Under the pieces are notes generated by a model. The model worked only from the letters and a program-made list of their open reading frames with translations. It was not told the origin of the DNA and ran no database searches. Shown here piece by piece: positions 17,809-26,733 of a stretch of DNA of 64,000 nt. Numbering within the stretch: position 1 is the stretch's first letter; the number at the start of each line of letters is the position of its first letter. Source of the DNA: Anaerolineaceae bacterium (lineage in GTDB: Bacteria; Chloroflexota; Anaerolineae; Aggregatilineales; Phototrophicaceae); NCBI GenBank assembly GCA_002699585.1, contig PABP01000005.1:1-64000 (forward strand), written 5' to 3'. The position numbers and the translations under genes are program-made.

Positions 17809-17915
17809 TGCCTACACCGCATGATCTTTACCAGATTTTTGCTGCACGATTGGCGCAAATCCTTCATAATGGCTTCAGCATATCATTACAGCGCATAACA
17901 AGGGGAGAAAGTGCG

Positions 17916-18128
17916 ATGCACTCAAAAATGATCGTTGGCATTGTCATTATTGTACTGGGGCTGGCTGATGCTGTACTGAATACCTGGGCCTTCCTGCTAA
18001 CCCAGGAGGCACGCTCACTGGCATTTGCCATCATGGGGCTGATTATTATTTTCGCAGGGTGGCGACATTACCAGCGCGGTAAGCTGGAAAACAGCGTCAT
18101 CAAAAAGAAAAAAGAATATTCTGCGTAA
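17916..18128 (+). CDS. Small two-helix membrane protein, 70 aa
   Basis: The ATG at 17916 (MHSKMIVGIVIIVLG) has AAGGGGAG about eight bases upstream. The product consists of two membrane helices (MIVGIVIIVLGLADAVLNTW and LAFAIMGLIIIFAGW) and a Lys-rich cytoplasmic tail ending KKKKEYSA. No family recognised. The gene stands alone between two terminators. Confidence 0.65.
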   Translation: MHSKMIVGIVIIVLGLADAVLNTWAFLLTQEARSLAFAIMGLIIIFAGWRHYQRGKLENSVIKKKKEYSA

Positions 18129-18152
18129 CGGTTTTTGCAAGTAACTTAAAAT

Positions 18153-18175
18153 AGCCCGAAAGTGGGCTGTTTTTG
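18153..18175. terminator. Terminator between convergent genes
   Basis: AGCCC (18153-18157) and GGGCT (18164-18168) pair around GAAAGT and are followed by GTTTTTG on the plus strand; an A-rich stretch on the left may let it also serve the minus-strand FIST gene. Confidence 0.7.
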
Positions 18176-18196
18176 TTTTCAAAGACAATTACTGTA

Positions 18197-19402
18197 TCAG
18201 GATGCAGCGCGTATAAAGACCATACAGGCGGTATGGCCATGCAGGAAGTTGGTATCGCCAATCGGGCCGAGTTCGCCGCCTGCGAAGAAGCCCGCAATTG
18301 GCACACTGCCAACGGCATCTTCTATGCGTGAGATGTCGCCGTTAGGCTGATCGTACATGTGCGTACCGCGTCCATTGCAATTGAACAAGAACACTGCCGC
18401 TGGCGGATCGACAAAGCCTTGCGGGATCAGCAGCATTTCCAGGTCCTCGCCAGCCGTGACGCCATCGCGCAGGTGGAATTGCGCCGTCTCGCCCGCTTCG
18501 ATGATGTCACCGACGATCATGCCATGCGTCTGGCGGTCGATGCCGAGCACACCGCGAATGAGGAAATCCCCCAGGCCAACTTCGTCGGAACCCGTGCGCA
18601 CGGCACGGCCCAGATACAGGCCATTTTGCAGCAGGGCTTTTTCCTGCTCAGTGAAGGTATCATAAATTTGCTGGACGAACATCGGCGGCGGTTGATTTTC
18701 AATGCTGTTGATGACGTTGCCTTCAGCTTCTGTGATCGTAAAGGGATTGCCTACGGGTCGGCAGCCCTGGGATACGATGACATCGACTGAAACGTCGCCG
18801 TTGATGACCACGCCGACCGCGCCTTCATTGACGTACATGCCGTTCATGAACAGGCCGTTGCCACCCTGGCTGAGGGCCGCACTGAGCATGCCCCCCATCA
18901 ATGGCACGCCGGGATAGAGCGTGTTGAAGACATTGAGCACGCCTTCTATGGGCGTACTGAAGGGGTCACCGAGCAAGAGTGTCAGTTTGCTGGTTTCAGG
19001 CAGGCCAAGATGGGTTTGCATTTCAGCCGGGTCTTGCAGGTACTGGCTCATTTCGACATTGCCCATGACGAAGGGCGTCAGGGTGACATCGGGCATGACA
19101 CCCGCGACCATCGTAATCGCCGCTTCGCCTTCGTATTCCTTGCCAGGGCCGATGACCCCTTCCGCGACGCCGCCCATCAAAACCGTTGGTGGGGTCGGCA
19201 CCAGACGCTTGTAGATCGCCTGGGCAATCGGTTGGGCATTGGGCAGATAATCGACCGACATGTACAGCAGCACCAGGTCGAAGGGCGTCTCCGGATCCAT
19301 CTGCTGCTGCGCGATCTGGGCGAGCAAATCATCGACCGCCGTATCGGGGTCGGTCGCCTGGGTGGTCGCGGAAATGAAGTATAGCTCTTGCGTTGCCATC
19401 AT
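18197..19402 (-). CDS. FIST-domain sensory protein
   Basis: The start is at 19402 or the next codon (both ATG) because GGAAG lies five to eight bases upstream; 401 residues. The whole protein matches a FIST_N plus FIST_C pair: LVLLYMSVDYLPNAQPIAQA with TVLMGGVAEGVIGPG in the first part, and FTEQEKALLQNGLYLGRAV, AVFLFNCNGRGTHMY and IAGFFAGGELGPIGDTNFLHGHTACMV in the second. FIST domains are thought to bind small ligands such as amino acids and often precede kinases; here no output domain or kinase is fused or adjacent. Cytosolic. Confidence 0.9.
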   Translation of the reverse strand: MMATQELYFISATTQATDPDTAVDDLLAQIAQQQMDPETPFDLVLLYMSVDYLPNAQPIAQAIYKRLVPTPPTVLMGGVAEGVIGPGKEYEGEAAITMVAGVMPDVTLTPFVMGNVEMSQYLQDPAEMQTHLGLPETSKLTLLLGDPFSTPIEGVLNVFNTLYPGVPLMGGMLSAALSQGGNGLFMNGMYVNEGAVGVVINGDVSVDVIVSQGCRPVGNPFTITEAEGNVINSIENQPPPMFVQQIYDTFTEQEKALLQNGLYLGRAVRTGSDEVGLGDFLIRGVLGIDRQTHGMIVGDIIEAGETAQFHLRDGVTAGEDLEMLLIPQGFVDPPAAVFLFNCNGRGTHMYDQPNGDISRIEDAVGSVPIAGFFAGGELGPIGDTNFLHGHTACMVFIRAAS

Positions 19403-19481
19403 CTTATCTTCCAGCTTCGTCGTGACCAAAGTTTACGGAAGAACCGCGCGGGATGGTAGGCTGACTTAGGGTTTTCGGTCG

Positions 19482-20408
19482 TCAGGCGGACAAAATCGCT
19501 AACAAGCGCTCTTGGGTCCAATTGAGCAGTTGCGGGTGATTTTGCTTGGCGAAGAAGCGCAGGGCATCCAGGCTGATGTAGAGCTGATAGCAGCGCAGGC
19601 GCTGGTCGAGGTTGGGTACAGACAATCCCTGGCGAGCGATATGTGCGGCGAAGTGGGAGGCAAAGTCCAGTTCGGGGTACCACAGCACCAGTGAAGCGAC
19701 GTCAAAGACGAAATCACCATAGAGGGCATCAGTCCACTCGACAACGCCTGTGATCTGATTGTGCTGGCCGATCAAATTCGACAGCCTGAAATTGCCATGC
19801 ACCAGATAGCGATCTTCCGGGCAGAAAGGCAGCAGATCAAGCATGGCCTGGTAGCCCTGCTGGAACAGATCGCGCGGGAGCAGGCCATTCTCAAAGAGGC
19901 CATGCCAGCGACCATAAAAACCATCATCGGGATCTTCGTCAATGATTTCGCGTAAGCTATCGGCCCAGGTAGTGAACTGTCCCTGTGCGCGGTCATCCAG
20001 CCAGCCATAACCCACCGTCCGGCTGACATCGGCGCGGCACATGGCATCACTGATAGCCAAAATCGCCGGGATATAGGGGGTGACATCGGAACGCGACAGA
20101 GATTCCAGGGCGAGGCCGGGAGCCTGCACGGAAATCCCGTATTCAAAGCCGACGTACTCACCCACGGCAACAATCGCCGGAATGGGCAGCGAATCCGATG
20201 CAAAATACTCGGCAATGAGGCGCTCACGGCGCAGTCGGTCGATGATGCTGGCGGCGCTCAGGCGTAGGATGTAGCCCTGGTCGGCAGCCACGAAGGCATA
20301 AGCCAGCACAGTCTGGCCCATATTGAGTGGCACCAGACCGTGGATATGAGCAAAGTGGCGCGCCAGCAGGTCCTGCACGACGCGCACATCGGGCTGTGTG
20401 GTGGGCAA
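19482..20408 (-). CDS. Aminoglycoside-phosphotransferase-like protein with altered active site
   Basis: The frame opens with TTG (MPTTQPDVRVV) four bases after the stop of the SIS-domain gene, so the pair is one operon. The 308-residue product has the APH fold with the hygromycin-kinase-like stretch YLVHGNFRLSNLIG ... GVVEWTDALYGDFVFDVASL. In active family members the first motif is HGD and the second has Asp before Trp. Here these are HGN and VEW, so the catalytic Asp is replaced by Asn and the metal-binding Asp by Glu. It may be a non-catalytic family member or use a different mechanism; a sugar or amino sugar is the likely ligand given the neighbour. Confidence 0.8.
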   Translation of the reverse strand: MPTTQPDVRVVQDLLARHFAHIHGLVPLNMGQTVLAYAFVAADQGYILRLSAASIIDRLRRERLIAEYFASDSLPIPAIVAVGEYVGFEYGISVQAPGLALESLSRSDVTPYIPAILAISDAMCRADVSRTVGYGWLDDRAQGQFTTWADSLREIIDEDPDDGFYGRWHGLFENGLLPRDLFQQGYQAMLDLLPFCPEDRYLVHGNFRLSNLIGQHNQITGVVEWTDALYGDFVFDVASLVLWYPELDFASHFAAHIARQGLSVPNLDQRLRCYQLYISLDALRFFAKQNHPQLLNWTQERLLAILSA

Positions 20409-20412
20409 TGCC

Positions 20413-21444
20413 CTATTCCGTGACGGTGACTTTGGTCAGGCCGCGCGGTTGATCGACCGGGTAGCCGCGTGCGCTGGCCAGGTTCATGGCGAAGACCTGC
20501 CCCGGCACGACTGCCACAATCGGCGATAACCATTCCGGCACTGCCGGGATCGGCATTTGCCGGGTGGCTTTGCTGAGGGCTTGTTCGTCATTGCTGATGA
20601 CCAATAGTTCCGCACCTTTTTCTTTTAGCTTGTCCAGCAAATCGAGCATCTGCGGCAGGGTTTTGCCCTGGGGCGCCACCGCAATCACCGGGAACCCTTC
20701 CATGATGGTGGCAATGGGGCCATGCCGGAAATCGGCCTCGCTGTAGCCCTCGCCGATGATATAGGTCAGCTCCTTGACCTTCAGGCTAATTTCAAAGGCA
20801 GTGGCGTAATTAAAGCCACGCCCAATCGCTGCGAACTGCTCAATGTAACGGTAGCGCTCTACCCAGGCGGGGATGCCTGCCGTACCGTCGATGGTGGCTT
20901 GCATGATATCGGGGATACCCGCTAACTCGGTCTTGAGGACATCGTCCTCAGCCAGGGCCGCGCCGAGCATCGCGACGACGGTCAGTTGGGCGGTATAGGT
21001 CTTGGTGGCGGCGATGCTCTTTTCTTCCCCGGCGCACAATTCGACGTGATGCTCGGCGGTCTGGGCCATCGGGCTATCCGGGAAGTTGGTGATGGCCACC
21101 GTTAACGCGCCCTGTCCACGAGCATCAGCCAGCACACGACGTACATCCTCGGCTTGTCCACTCTGTGAGATGCCGATCACCAGGCCCTTGCCCAAATTAG
21201 GCGGCGCTTCGTAGAGCGTATGCAGTGAGGGTGTCCCTAGTGCGACGGGTAACTGCACCGCTGACCCCAGCACGTATTGGGCATACCGGGCGGCATTATC
21301 GCTGGTGCCACGCGCGGCGATGAGCACATAAGCCGGGTCAAATTCACGGATCGCAGCCGCAATTTGCTCGACATTTTCCGCTTGTTCTTTCAGCAATCGG
21401 GCCAACACGGCGGACTGCTCGTTGATTTCCTGTTGAAGTAACAT
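20413..21444 (-). CDS. SIS-domain phosphosugar isomerase/deaminase (GlmS-like C-terminal half)
   Basis: AAGGA upstream of the ATG at 21444 (MLLQQEINEQ) fixes the start; 343 residues. Two SIS domains are visible: VLIAARGTSDNAARYAQYVL with ISQSGQAEDVRRVL in the first, and AIGRGFNYATAFEISLKVKELT with EADFRHGPIATI in the second. The RHGP stretch contains the His typical of the amino-sugar isomerases. The glutaminase domain of GlmS is absent, so it works without glutamine, as in AgaS- or FrlB-type enzymes. It is the first gene of an operon with the kinase-like gene. Confidence 0.88.
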   Translation of the reverse strand: MLLQQEINEQSAVLARLLKEQAENVEQIAAAIREFDPAYVLIAARGTSDNAARYAQYVLGSAVQLPVALGTPSLHTLYEAPPNLGKGLVIGISQSGQAEDVRRVLADARGQGALTVAITNFPDSPMAQTAEHHVELCAGEEKSIAATKTYTAQLTVVAMLGAALAEDDVLKTELAGIPDIMQATIDGTAGIPAWVERYRYIEQFAAIGRGFNYATAFEISLKVKELTYIIGEGYSEADFRHGPIATIMEGFPVIAVAPQGKTLPQMLDLLDKLKEKGAELLVISNDEQALSKATRQMPIPAVPEWLSPIVAVVPGQVFAMNLASARGYPVDQPRGLTKVTVTE

Positions 21445-21613
21445 CTTTTTTCCTTTTATGAGATAGCACACGCTACCCACAGTGTAGCGTATGGGGTCGG
21501 TCGCTGGCGAGTGCAGCCTTGTAAAGCTTGCCTAATTTCTCATTGAAGGGTCTTTCGCGTATACTGACAAGCATACGCTCCCAGCGCACAACTGAGCCGA
21601 GGACAAAAGCCCC

Positions 21614-22090
21614 ATGCTTGTCGAATTCAGCTACGGCGGGAAAGTGCTGCGCTTTCTGCCATGTGATGAGCCGTTGCAGCCTGCGGACGATCCCCATACA
21701 CCGATTACGTGGTCAACCGTGATCGCCACGCACCAGGGGCATTATGTGCTGATGTACAACATCAATCGCCAGCAGTGGGAAAATCCGGGCGGCGGTCGGG
21801 AACCGGGTGAATCGTGCTACGAGGCAGCTATCCGCGAGACACTCGAAGAAACCAGCCAGATGGTGACGAACCTGCGCTGCCAAGGGTTATTCAAGATGTG
21901 GCTAAGGCATACGAATCGCAGCGAATATGGGGCGCTCTATACGGGCACAATCGACGAGCTACAGCCCTTTATCGAGAACAGGGAGAGCGACCGCATTTGC
22001 TTATGGGCACCTCATGAGCCACTTGAGGAACCGATCAGCGAGCTAACAGTCTTTTTGCTGGGGTTATTGGATGGCACAGAAACCCCATAA
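21614..22090 (+). CDS. NUDIX hydrolase
   Basis: The 158-residue protein contains a nearly complete Nudix box, GREPGESCYEAAIRETLEET, in which the Glu cluster RETLEET binds the metal. The usual Gly two residues after the last Glu is Ser. GAGGA lies ten bases upstream of the ATG. Such enzymes cleave nucleoside diphosphates linked to another group; the substrate cannot be told from the sequence. Divergent from the SIS-domain gene. Confidence 0.88.
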   Translation: MLVEFSYGGKVLRFLPCDEPLQPADDPHTPITWSTVIATHQGHYVLMYNINRQQWENPGGGREPGESCYEAAIRETLEETSQMVTNLRCQGLFKMWLRHTNRSEYGALYTGTIDELQPFIENRESDRICLWAPHEPLEEPISELTVFLLGLLDGTETP

Positions 22091-22159
22091 AAAGTGGATT
22101 TATTGTTAGAATAACCCTTGCCAAGTGGGGGGCAAATCTATATACTGTGCCCATATCTT

Positions 22160-22231
22160 GCGGGTGTAGTTCAGCGGTAGAACGTTTCCTTGCCAAGGAA
22201 AAGGTCACGAGTTCGAATCTCGTCACCCGCT
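22160..22231 (+). tRNA. tRNA-Gly (anticodon GCC)
   Basis: Acceptor GCGGGTG/CACCCGC, D stem GTTC/GAAC, anticodon stem TTTCC/GGAAA around TTGCCAA, T arm with GTTCGAATC, discriminator T. CCA is not encoded. A terminator follows at once. Confidence 0.96.
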
Positions 22232-22240
22232 CAAATAAAA

Positions 22241-22266
22241 AATCGGCCAAGTGGCCGATTTTTTTG
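22241..22266 (+). terminator. Terminator of the tRNA-Gly transcript
   Basis: Arms AATCGGCCA and TGGCCGATT pair around AG and are followed by seven T. Confidence 0.9.
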
Positions 22267-22299
22267 TTCCCTACTATCGCTGGCGATCCCCGATTGCGT

Positions 22300-22812
22300 T
22301 TAGCAATTGGTGCAGACCGGGTTGCCTGCGCTCTGCCAACTATTGATACCACCCAAGTCATAGACACCTGTGAAACCCGCCTGCTTGAGGATATTGGCCG
22401 CCTGAGCGCTGCGATTCCCGCTGCGACAGTAGACTACAATCGGCTTGTCGGTCGGCAGTTCGCTGACACGCGATTCGAGATCCGTTACGGAGATATTGTC
22501 CGCACCGGCAATCTGGCCGCTGGCGAACTCTGACGGGGTACGCACATCAAGCAGGTAATAATCCGCGCCATCCCCAACAAAGCGCTTATTGAAAACATCC
22601 GGGCTGATGCGCAGCGGCTCCGCGCTGGATACCAATTCCTCGTCGCTAAAATCAGCGACACCTTCGGCAACTGGGGCCGGACGCAAGAAAACAAACAGTG
22701 CAATGGCAACGATGGCCAGTCCAACGATGAGAATGACGGGATTCAATTTTTTGGCTCCTGCCTGCTTACTACTGGCTTTTGACTTCGACTTCTTGGACGT
22801 GCTTTTTGACAT
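22300..22812 (-). CDS. Membrane-anchored rhodanese-domain protein
   Basis: The ATG at 22812 (MSKSTSKKSKSKASS) has GAGGTG nine bases upstream; 170 residues. A Lys/Ser-rich start precedes one membrane helix (about 25-43), and a single rhodanese domain follows (about 60-165) with LLDVRTPSEFASGQI and the active-site loop CRSGNRS at 129-135. Rhodaneses transfer sulfane sulfur through that Cys. The domain probably faces outward given the basic N-terminus. Two more Cys (CTNC) end the protein. Confidence 0.88.
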   Translation of the reverse strand: MSKSTSKKSKSKASSKQAGAKKLNPVILIVGLAIVAIALFVFLRPAPVAEGVADFSDEELVSSAEPLRISPDVFNKRFVGDGADYYLLDVRTPSEFASGQIAGADNISVTDLESRVSELPTDKPIVVYCRSGNRSAQAANILKQAGFTGVYDLGGINSWQSAGNPVCTNC

Positions 22813-22920
22813 GCGGTTGTCCACCTCAATTTAGCGAATATTTGTCACATAGTATACAGGCGCACCCAACCAACAGGGCGACACGTTCTATCGACACATG
22901 ATATAAGTTATAACTAATGC

Positions 22921-23652
22921 CTAGTCACGATCTGGTAGGTCCAGCAGCGGCGGTTTGCGCCCCGTTTTCTGGCGCGGCTTGCGCTCAAAAAAGACTGGAA
23001 TGTCGGTCGAAAACAGCGGCGTCTCGTCCTCAGACTGTTTAGGCTGGTCGGGAATCGTGGCGGGCGGCTGCGGCTGGGCAGGCTCTTCGCCAAATACCGG
23101 ACGCGAAAAGTTCGTCAAGGTGATCTGGCGCATAGGCTGATCACATAGTCGGCGCAGAATGTCCATGCTGGTCTGGACCAGATTTTCATAGCGCACACGC
23201 GGCAAATCAGACGCTTCCAGTTCATCGAGCATATAGACCAGCACACCGCGCAACTCCGCATCAGACGGCATGGTTCCCTGGCGACGGGCGATATAGGGCA
23301 CAGCGTACCCGGCCAATACACGGATCACCGGCACGCATTCGCCCGTGATGACCACCATCGGCGGCAGTTGATTATCGGCATAAACGGCATCGACGCCTGT
23401 AAATGACGGAAAAAGCGCCTGAGCGAAAGCGTAGTATAGTTCGCCATACAGGGCGATCCACTGGTTGACCAGCGGGTCCTGGTTGGGATGGTTAGCCGCG
23501 CCGACTTCGGCCATCAGCACCAATATGCCCTGGCGCGCCAAACCATTGGCCATCGCCCGCCAACGAGCATCGCCCTGCATCGGCTGATTAAGCAAGGCGG
23601 GTGCGTGTCGCTGGGCCAGTGTGCCCAGTACATGTTCAATTCGTGTGGTCAT
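22921..23652 (-). CDS. Hypothetical soluble protein, 243 aa
   Basis: No family is recognised. The ATG at 23652 (MTTRIEHVLG) is preferred because a TATAAT box overlaps the longer start at 23694 and would place that start upstream of transcription. The first 175 residues are helical with a few hydrophobic patches (VVITGECVPVIRVLAGYAVPYIA), and the last 65 are Pro/Gln/Asp-rich and probably disordered. There is no signal peptide. Confidence 0.65.
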   Translation of the reverse strand: MTTRIEHVLGTLAQRHAPALLNQPMQGDARWRAMANGLARQGILVLMAEVGAANHPNQDPLVNQWIALYGELYYAFAQALFPSFTGVDAVYADNQLPPMVVITGECVPVIRVLAGYAVPYIARRQGTMPSDAELRGVLVYMLDELEASDLPRVRYENLVQTSMDILRRLCDQPMRQITLTNFSRPVFGEEPAQPQPPATIPDQPKQSEDETPLFSTDIPVFFERKPRQKTGRKPPLLDLPDRD

Positions 23653-23914
23653 GCAAACGCTCGACTTTGTGACTTGGCCTTTTATGGTGTCCATTATAAG
23701 GGAAGTTAGCAGCAGGTCCTACGTGAACATTGTAAAAAGGTCGTGACAAAGCGATTTTTTGACCTCAACCCCCGTGCTTATCTCTTGTAACTTGAGGTAA
23801 AGCGTTAGAATCACGATCAAGGGATGAACGAGTCGATTAATACTGGTGATATTGCTTCAAATGAAGTCGATGATGTTTCGTATTCTGACTAAATTTAAGG
23901 AAGGCCCTAACAAA

Positions 23915-24979
23915 GTGAGAAGCCACATAACAGTAGCGTGTGTATTGATTGTGCTGATTCTTGGCTCTTCTACAATAACAAGCCAAGAAGATGATACAGG
24001 TTATGTTTCATGGAATCCTGACGGCACACGGATTGCCATTATGACGGATACGCGGCTCGATATTATCAACTCTACAACTTTAGAAATTGTTAGCTCTTTC
24101 TTTCCAATAAAAAGCTATTCTACAGAGGCTAACTGGAACTTTGATGGAACTCTGATTGGCTTCAGAAACGACAGCTATTTCGAAATCTGGGAAAACCCAG
24201 ATAATCCAACACTGGCTACTAACATACTTAATATCGAGATAGGCAAAGCAAACTTGAGGGCAAGTAGTTGGAAACCATCAGGAGATATGATAGCCCTGGG
24301 TTTAGGGGGAAATATAGAGTTCAGGAATGCTTCTACAGGTTCCTTGTTGTCATCATATGAAGCATCAGCATCACCTGAAGATGCACTTGTTCTCGATATT
24401 AGTTGGAACAGTGATGGAGATGAATTAGCGATCACAAGAGAAACAGGCTACGTTGAGGTTAGAGATTTCTCAAGTTCCGACAAACTTCTTGTAATCCATC
24501 AGCAGACGTATATTGACGCCGAGGGCTTTTTAATAAATCCATCAGCGTATTCGGTTGACTGGTCTCACAACAATGAAGCAATTGCATATGCTACTAGACA
24601 AGATATACAAGTAGTCTTCTTTTCAGATATCCTTAGTAACACGCTCTTGATTGATCCCGATTCCGATCTATTTATACATAGACTCGTCGGGCATACAGAT
24701 GATGTCCTTACTGTAGATTGGAATCCAGCAGCCAATTTATTAGCTAGCGGATCAAAAGATGGTACAGTGCGCATTTGGGATGTTGATACAGGTGAGCAAC
24801 TCTCGATTGAAAAAGTCGGTGATGGTATTGATGTTCGATCCGTTGCATGGAGTCCTGACGGAACCAGGCTAGCATATGCAACATTACCCGGTTCACCAAA
24901 CTTAGTTGAAATAGTGGACGTTGATGTATCGGCAGAGAGCAAACTTCTAGATCTTGTACCTATGCCGGATACAAAATGA
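23915..24979 (+). CDS. Secreted WD40-repeat beta-propeller protein
   Basis: A GTG at 23915 preceded by AAGGAAGG gives a classic signal peptide (short basic start, then VACVLIVLILGSSTIT); upstream ATG codons at 23861-23873 in the same frame are alternatives. The 354-residue protein is filled with WD40 blades, the clearest being VGHTDDVLTVDWNPAANLLA followed by SGSKDGTVRIWDV and then SVAWSPDGTRLAYAT. It has no enzymatic domain, so it is probably a binding scaffold outside the membrane. Base composition is clearly more AT-rich than its neighbours, which suggests later acquisition. Confidence 0.82.
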   Translation: MRSHITVACVLIVLILGSSTITSQEDDTGYVSWNPDGTRIAIMTDTRLDIINSTTLEIVSSFFPIKSYSTEANWNFDGTLIGFRNDSYFEIWENPDNPTLATNILNIEIGKANLRASSWKPSGDMIALGLGGNIEFRNASTGSLLSSYEASASPEDALVLDISWNSDGDELAITRETGYVEVRDFSSSDKLLVIHQQTYIDAEGFLINPSAYSVDWSHNNEAIAYATRQDIQVVFFSDILSNTLLIDPDSDLFIHRLVGHTDDVLTVDWNPAANLLASGSKDGTVRIWDVDTGEQLSIEKVGDGIDVRSVAWSPDGTRLAYATLPGSPNLVEIVDVDVSAESKLLDLVPMPDTK

Positions 24980-25030
24980 GTCAGGCAAGCCAGCAACAAA
25001 AAAGACTCAGCCTTTGGATCTTTGTCTCAT

Positions 25031-26593
25031 TCAAAGAAATGGCAGCCAACGGCGCAAGACACGCAAGCGCATGGTCGCCCAATAGGAAAGTGGATCGAAG
25101 AGGGTCAGGGATGGCGGTTGCAGAATGCGGCTGTCGGTCATGATGGATTGGCTGCTGACGTACTTCATCAAGCCCTGGTAGCCATTACGACGTCCGATGC
25201 CACTGGCTCGCTGGCCACCGGTCGGTAAATCCGGCGCACCGATATTAATCTGGGCGCGGTTGATGTGGACATCGCCACAATTGAGCCGTGCCGCCAATTG
25301 ACGCGCTGCCCGTAAATCGCGGCTAAAAACGGAAGCAGACAGGCCATAGTCACTGTCATTGGCTAGCCGAACCGCTTCGTCGGCATCAGCGACTTTGACC
25401 AGCGGCAGCAGCGGGCCGAAGGTTTCTTCCTGCATGAGCAGCATACTGTGATCACAGTCAGCCAGGATGGTCGGCTCATAGAACAGCGGCCCCAGGTCAG
25501 GGCGAGTGTGGCCCCCGGTGAGTTTGCGCGCCCCTTTTGCCAGAGCATCCGCCAGATGGGACTCCGTGCGCTGCAATTCGCGCTGGTTGGTCAGGCTGCC
25601 GACATGGGCCTCCATGCCGCCTTTACCGGATACGATCAGTTTTTGGGCATGATGCCGCAAGCGCTCTAGCAAGGCATCATAAACAGGCTCGACCACATAG
25701 GCCCGTTCGATGCTGAGGCAAGCTTGCCCCGCATTTTCAAAAGCGGCCCGCAATAGTTCACTGGCTGTTATGTCTAGGTTAGCATCGGCCAGGACAAGCG
25801 CTGGATCTTTGCCACCCAGTTCCATACTATAAGGAACCAGCCTTTCGGCGGCACGTTGGGCCACTTTGCGACCCGTCGCAGTACTTCCGGTGAAAGCCAC
25901 AAAATCCACATGCTCGATTAATTCCGCGCCAGTTGCCCCACGCCCATGCACAATTTGCACCACATCCGCCGGAACACCGACCTCATGCATCAACCCGACG
26001 CCCCATTCAGCCGTGAAGGGCGTGACCTCACTGGGTTTGATGACCGCTGTGTTACCTGCGATCAGGGCTGGGAGCAGGTCGAGGAACAGCAGCAAATAGG
26101 GATAATTCCAGGGTGTAATCAGGCCGACGACGCCATGCGGTTTGTAGATCACCTGGGCACGGTGCAGCAGGGGAATGATGGCCTTACGTGCTTGCAGACG
26201 CAGCCAGCGTGGGGCGCGATGGGCATAATAGCTGGCAACATGATCGACGCTGAGGATTTCCAGCAAGGCCCCTGTTTCGACTTTGCCCGTTTCATGGCGA
26301 ATGATGTCGATGAGATCGGCACGACGCTCCCAGACGCGGTCGGCCCAGGTCCGTAGTAATTTCGCTCGATCCCTTACTGAGCGCGCTGACCAGGCCACTT
26401 GTGCCTGTCGTGCGCGTTCGACCGCCGCCGTGACTGCCGCTGCATCACTTTCCGGCATATGGCCGATGACAGCTCCGGTCACCGGATTGGTGACAGGGAT
26501 TTGGGACGCTTTCACAGAGGGGGCAGGGTCAGCAGGTAGGGTTGTTTGCGTCATTTCTTGAGTCGGCAACTCGTCGCCATATGATTTGCTCAT
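25031..26593 (-). CDS. NAD(P)-dependent aldehyde dehydrogenase
   Basis: The 520-residue protein shows the whole ALDH fold. GLITPWNYPYLL is the coenzyme-binding and proton-relay region, FTGSTATGRKVAQ the Rossmann loop, MELGGKDP holds the general-base Glu, and NAGQACLSIERAYV the catalytic Cys. The ending (after residue 480) is about 30 residues longer than usual and basic, possibly a membrane-associating helix. It resembles succinate-semialdehyde and other broad-range dehydrogenases. Whether translation starts at the first ATG or at Met14 is not settled by the ribosome site. Confidence 0.9.
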   Translation of the reverse strand: MSKSYGDELPTQEMTQTTLPADPAPSVKASQIPVTNPVTGAVIGHMPESDAAAVTAAVERARQAQVAWSARSVRDRAKLLRTWADRVWERRADLIDIIRHETGKVETGALLEILSVDHVASYYAHRAPRWLRLQARKAIIPLLHRAQVIYKPHGVVGLITPWNYPYLLLFLDLLPALIAGNTAVIKPSEVTPFTAEWGVGLMHEVGVPADVVQIVHGRGATGAELIEHVDFVAFTGSTATGRKVAQRAAERLVPYSMELGGKDPALVLADANLDITASELLRAAFENAGQACLSIERAYVVEPVYDALLERLRHHAQKLIVSGKGGMEAHVGSLTNQRELQRTESHLADALAKGARKLTGGHTRPDLGPLFYEPTILADCDHSMLLMQEETFGPLLPLVKVADADEAVRLANDSDYGLSASVFSRDLRAARQLAARLNCGDVHINRAQINIGAPDLPTGGQRASGIGRRNGYQGLMKYVSSQSIMTDSRILQPPSLTLFDPLSYWATMRLRVLRRWLPFL

Positions 26594-26733
26594 TGCTCTT
26601 TAGTATACACAAAGCCTGTCGGCGTCATCCGTATGAGAAGCGCCTGATGAACGCGGCAGATGCTCTAGGCGTGGGCCGATTTGTGATCTAAAGTAGGGGA
26701 ATTAAAAGCCTTAACTGAACGAGATAAGCCGCC

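Noticed and set aside
22147-22533. Plus-strand frame starting in tRNA-Gly
   Set aside because: SSAVERF and SSNLVTRS are translations of the tRNA, and the rest is antisense to the rhodanese gene.
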